DNA of 10,342 bases from Dysgonamonadaceae bacterium (GTDB lineage: Bacteria > Bacteroidota > Bacteroidia > Bacteroidales > Azobacteroidaceae), in the NCBI GenBank assembly GCA_031276105.1, contig JAISNS010000108.1, positions 1-10,342 on the forward strand. Direction: 5' to 3'. Each line of letters begins with the position of its first letter. Position 1 is the first letter of the stretch. Positions 7,861-10,342 of this stretch are shown here, piece after piece. The notes beneath the pieces were generated by a model. The model saw only the letters and a program-made list of their open reading frames with translations, ran no database searches and was not told where the DNA came from. The position numbers and the translations under genes are program-made.

Positions 7861-9042
7861 TTAAAAATGAAGGACTTTCAGCATTTCTTCCGCTTTAGCC
7901 CTTGCTTCGTTATTTGTTTGTATATAATCGTCTAATGAGGGCGAAACGATAAAAGGAACGGCTTGCATCGTTTTTTCTATTATGTCGCTCATGGTCAAAA
8001 AACCGGTTTTATCTTGCAAAAAGGCAGCTACGGCTATTTCATTGGCTGCGTTCAGGATGCAAGGCATATTTCCTCCCAAGCGGATGGCTTCGAAAGCAAA
8101 ATCAAGGTTACGAAACCGGGAAGTGTCCGGTTTTTCGAATGTTAATGCCGCATATTTGCTAAAATTCAGCCGTTCAAATCCGGAGGGCAGGCGATGGGGA
8201 TACGCCATTGCATATTGAATGGGAATCCGCATGTCGGGCACGCCTAATTGCGCTTTGACGGAGGCGTCTTCGAACTGCACCATCGAATGAATAATCGACT
8301 GCGGATGAATCAGGACTTCAATTCGTTCCGGCGGGACGCCAAACAACCAGCGGGCTTCTATCATCTCGAATCCTTTGTTCATCAGGCTGGCCGAATCGAT
8401 CGTTACTTTAGCGCCCATGTTCCAGTTGGGATGTTGAAGCGCTTCCTTTTTGGTTACCTGTTTCAACTGTTCCTGCGAAAAATGGCGGAACGGGCCGCCC
8501 GAAGCCGTCAGGATAATTTTTTCAATGGCGTTGTCCTTTTCTCCGGTCAGGCATTGGAAAATCGCCGAATGTTCCGAATCGACCGGCAGGAGGGGCGTTT
8601 TATATTCCGATATTAACCGGGTAATCAGTTCACCGGCAATGACTAATGTTTCCTTGTTTGCCAAAGCAATCATTTTTCCGGCTTTAATTGCGTGGATGGT
8701 TGGTTTCAATCCCGAATAACCGACCATTGCTGTGAGTACCATGTCGATAGGGGCAGCTTCTACGACTTGCGCAATCGCTTCGCTTCCCGCCCAGACTTTC
8801 ACCGGCAAATCGTGCAAGCCTTCTTTCAAGCGGGCGTAATGGTTTTCGTTGGCAATCACGACCATTTCGGGGAGAAATTCCCGCGCCTGTTGAATCAACC
8901 GTTCGACTTGATTATTCGCCGTCAGGGCATACACTTCGAATGTTTCCGGATGCTCCCGGATTACGTCCAGGGCTTGTGTACCAATCGAACCGGTAGAGCC
9001 TAATACCGCGATTCGTCTTTTTGTATTTTTTTCGTGTGACAA
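7861..9042 (-). CDS. dxr: 1-deoxy-D-xylulose 5-phosphate reductoisomerase
   Basis: This 393-residue enzyme (DXR/IspC) converts DOXP to 2-C-methyl-D-erythritol 4-phosphate using NADPH, the committed step of the MEP isoprenoid pathway in the cytoplasm. The NADPH-binding GSTGSIG is at residues 15-21 and LANKETL at 127-133. The metal-binding D155 and E157 lie in VDSEHSAIFQ, and the third metal ligand E226 in NKGFEMIEA. The flexible substrate loop follows SGGPFR (181-186). The start codon is TTG (9040-9042 on the + strand reads CAA). An in-frame stop lies two codons upstream and no ATG precedes the nucleotide-binding motif, so TTG is the best start. An AAGG lies 13 bases upstream, a weak and distant Shine-Dalgarno. 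It sits 30 bases after the M23 gene and 6 bases before rseP, probably one operon. Confidence 0.96.
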   Translation of the reverse strand: MSHEKNTKRRIAVLGSTGSIGTQALDVIREHPETFEVYALTANNQVERLIQQAREFLPEMVVIANENHYARLKEGLHDLPVKVWAGSEAIAQVVEAAPIDMVLTAMVGYSGLKPTIHAIKAGKMIALANKETLVIAGELITRLISEYKTPLLPVDSEHSAIFQCLTGEKDNAIEKIILTASGGPFRHFSQEQLKQVTKKEALQHPNWNMGAKVTIDSASLMNKGFEMIEARWLFGVPPERIEVLIHPQSIIHSMVQFEDASVKAQLGVPDMRIPIQYAMAYPHRLPSGFERLNFSKYAALTFEKPDTSRFRNLDFAFEAIRLGGNMPCILNAANEIAVAAFLQDKTGFLTMSDIIEKTMQAVPFIVSPSLDDYIQTNNEARAKAEEMLKVLHF

Positions 9043-9072
9043 TTTTTAGTTTTTACCTTAATTTAGATTCAT

Positions 9073-9933
9073 TTAAAAGACAATAAATTCTTCCGGGTCA
9101 ATCGGGTTTCCCTTAAACCACAATTCGAAATGGAGATGAGTGCCGGAAGATAAACTTCCCGTATTTCCGGCCAAAGCAATTGCTTCACCGGCTTTCACAT
9201 CGTCGCCCTGTTTTTTCAGCACGGAGGTGTTGTGTTTATAGATAGAGACGAAACCGTTGGGGTGTTGTATTTGAACCACATAACCGGCGTTAGCATCGAA
9301 GCCGGCAAAAACGACTTTTCCATTCATCGTTGCTAATACGCTTTCTTTGGGTTTGGTAGCAATATCAATGCCATAATGTTTTTCACGGAGATTAAAATGA
9401 TCGGAAACGAGTCCGGTTACCGGTTTATAAAAAATCAAGTTGTCGGGAAGTTGCTGCGAAGAAGTTGTTCTATTTAGATTATATTTTTCTTCTTCCTCGT
9501 AGTTTTTTATAAATTCGGTAGTCATTTTTGATTTTTCTAAATTAATATTCGCCTCTTTTGCTGTTGAATCCGCTTTAGGGACTTGGGCGATAGGACTTGT
9601 TCCCTGCAAAATGCTGTTGATATTATTCAGAAAATACGTTTGAGTAGCCAAAACCTGTTCCAGTGAATCGGCCCGTAAGGCGTTTTCTACCATTATTTTC
9701 CTTACCTCGGCATCTAAATATCCCGGTAAATAGTTGCGGATGGGAGTATTGATGATAACGATAGAAGTCAGTGTGATACACAAAACGGCAAATGCCAGTA
9801 TGACCCAAAAAACGGATAAACGCGACAACCTGAACGTAAATACTTCTTCTAACGTATTTTCATTCAAAAACGAAAGCTTATATTTGAAGCGAACCTTTTT
9901 CCAAAATGAAAGTTGCTTAGGATTCTTTTTCAT
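9073..9933 (-). CDS. Membrane-anchored M23 (LytM-type) peptidoglycan endopeptidase
   Basis: This 286-residue protein has a cytoplasmic N-terminus rich in lysine (1-37), one TM helix (about 40-62), a periplasmic helical/coiled linker (about 72-150) and a C-terminal LytM domain (about 170-286). The zinc and catalytic residues are all present: H186 and D190 (HYGID), H234 (YKHN) and H266/H268 (HLHFELW). It is therefore a likely active cell-wall endopeptidase rather than a degenerate EnvC/NlpD-like activator. Cutting of peptide cross-bridges in the periplasm is inferred from the family. The ATG at 9933 gives the full N-terminus, and a promoter match lies about 38-70 bases upstream. It heads the operon with dxr and rseP, all envelope or lipid-carrier related. 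Confidence 0.92.
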   Translation of the reverse strand: MKKNPKQLSFWKKVRFKYKLSFLNENTLEEVFTFRLSRLSVFWVILAFAVLCITLTSIVIINTPIRNYLPGYLDAEVRKIMVENALRADSLEQVLATQTYFLNNINSILQGTSPIAQVPKADSTAKEANINLEKSKMTTEFIKNYEEEEKYNLNRTTSSQQLPDNLIFYKPVTGLVSDHFNLREKHYGIDIATKPKESVLATMNGKVVFAGFDANAGYVVQIQHPNGFVSIYKHNTSVLKKQGDDVKAGEAIALAGNTGSLSSGTHLHFELWFKGNPIDPEEFIVF

Positions 9934-9970
9934 GCAACAATGATTTCTTTCTTCTTTAAATTTAAGAGTG

Positions 9971-10004
9971 CAAAGTTAGCATTTAATTTCCAATTACACA
10001 CAAA
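9971..10004 (-). promoter_or_regulatory. Probable promoter of the M23-dxr-rseP operon
   Basis: Read on the - strand, TTTG (10004-10001) and TAACTTTG (9978-9971) match the Bacteroidetes -33/-7 elements with a 22-base spacer, one longer than the usual 19-21. The predicted start, a few bases below 9971, gives a leader of about 30 A/T-rich bases before the ATG at 9933. Confidence 0.6.
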
Positions 10005-10028
10005 CGGATAAAATATGGGGGATAAATC

Positions 10029-10079
10029 TTTTTTTGAGGCGACGGAAAAGGCTATTAGCTTCGCCTAAAAAAAATAGCC
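10029..10079. repeat. Overlapping, mutually exclusive inverted repeats between divergent promoters
   Basis: AGGCGA (10037-10042) pairs with TCGCCT (10061-10066). Beyond one mismatch, the flanking T-run (10029-10035) could pair with the A-run (10068-10074). A second perfect repeat, GGCTATT (10050-10056) with AATAGCC (10073-10079), interlocks with the first, so both cannot form fully at once. The T-run lies 5' of the stem on both strands, so this is not a standard terminator. It lies outside both predicted transcripts, which suggests a protein-binding or cruciform site, or chance. Confidence 0.45.
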
Positions 10080-10095
10080 GAATATTTGCATATTC
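10080..10095. promoter_or_regulatory. Inverted repeat over the -33 box of the rightward promoter
   Basis: GAATATTTGCATATTC has perfect 6-base arms around TTGC and includes the TTTG of the -33 element. Its position would let a dimeric regulator block the promoter. No second copy was noticed in the window. Confidence 0.35.
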
Positions 10096-10116
10096 CGATT
10101 AAACGAATTACATTTG
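10085..10116 (+). promoter_or_regulatory. Bacteroidetes-type promoter reading rightward
   Basis: TTTG at 10085-10088 and TACATTTG at 10109-10116 are separated by 20 bases, a perfect consensus match. The start point should be near 10120-10125, leading after about 20 bases to an ATG at 10145. It is divergent from the M23 operon promoter. Confidence 0.75.
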
Positions 10117-10144
10117 CACCGGTTTTTGTAAAACATCAATAAAT

Positions 10145-10342
<198 letters not shown>

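Overview
The window looks like chromosomal DNA of a member of the Bacteroidetes, probably Bacteroidales. Three promoters match the Bacteroidetes sigma consensus (TTTG, a spacer of about 20 bases, then TAnnTTTG). Leaders are A/T-rich with little Shine-Dalgarno signal. The gene set (an OEP/MFP/RND efflux operon behind a TetR regulator, and an M23 peptidase-dxr-rseP cluster) fits that phylum. No CRISPR array, tRNA, rRNA, transposase or phage gene was seen.

Left part, + strand (1-6438): a TetR-family repressor gene, then a tripartite efflux operon encoding an outer-membrane TolC-like channel, an inner-membrane-anchored periplasmic adaptor and an AcrB-like RND proton antiporter. The three pump genes are tightly packed (10-base gap, then an ATGA overlap). 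Three copies of the same 16-base palindrome, CAGAG-N6-CTCTG, lie here. One sits at the start point of the tetR promoter and two lie between tetR and the channel gene. They are the obvious candidate operators for the repressor, so it would control both itself and the pump. The middle copy is followed by a T-run and may also act as the tetR terminator. After the pump gene, a small open frame begins with a signal peptide but stops after 46 codons; it looks like the stump of a lost fourth gene.

Middle and right part, - strand (9933 down to 6532): a membrane-anchored M23/LytM endopeptidase, dxr (second step of the MEP isoprenoid pathway) and rseP (site-2 intramembrane protease), probably one operon read from a promoter near 9971-10004. 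dxr appears to start at TTG. The operon runs convergently toward the efflux operon.

Right end (9934-10342): an intergenic region with two divergent promoters. Between them are overlapping, mutually exclusive inverted repeats, and another inverted repeat sits over the -33 box of the rightward promoter. The rightward promoter leads into a frame open to the window edge. It begins with residues resembling the start of alanyl-tRNA synthetase (MTASEI), then runs into a strong hairpin, a 22-unit CA dinucleotide tract (unusual in bacteria), degenerate GGTACAA-like heptamers and a GC-rich hairpin. This end is the least explained part of the window. It could be a slippage-prone or repeat-disrupted gene start, or an assembly artefact.
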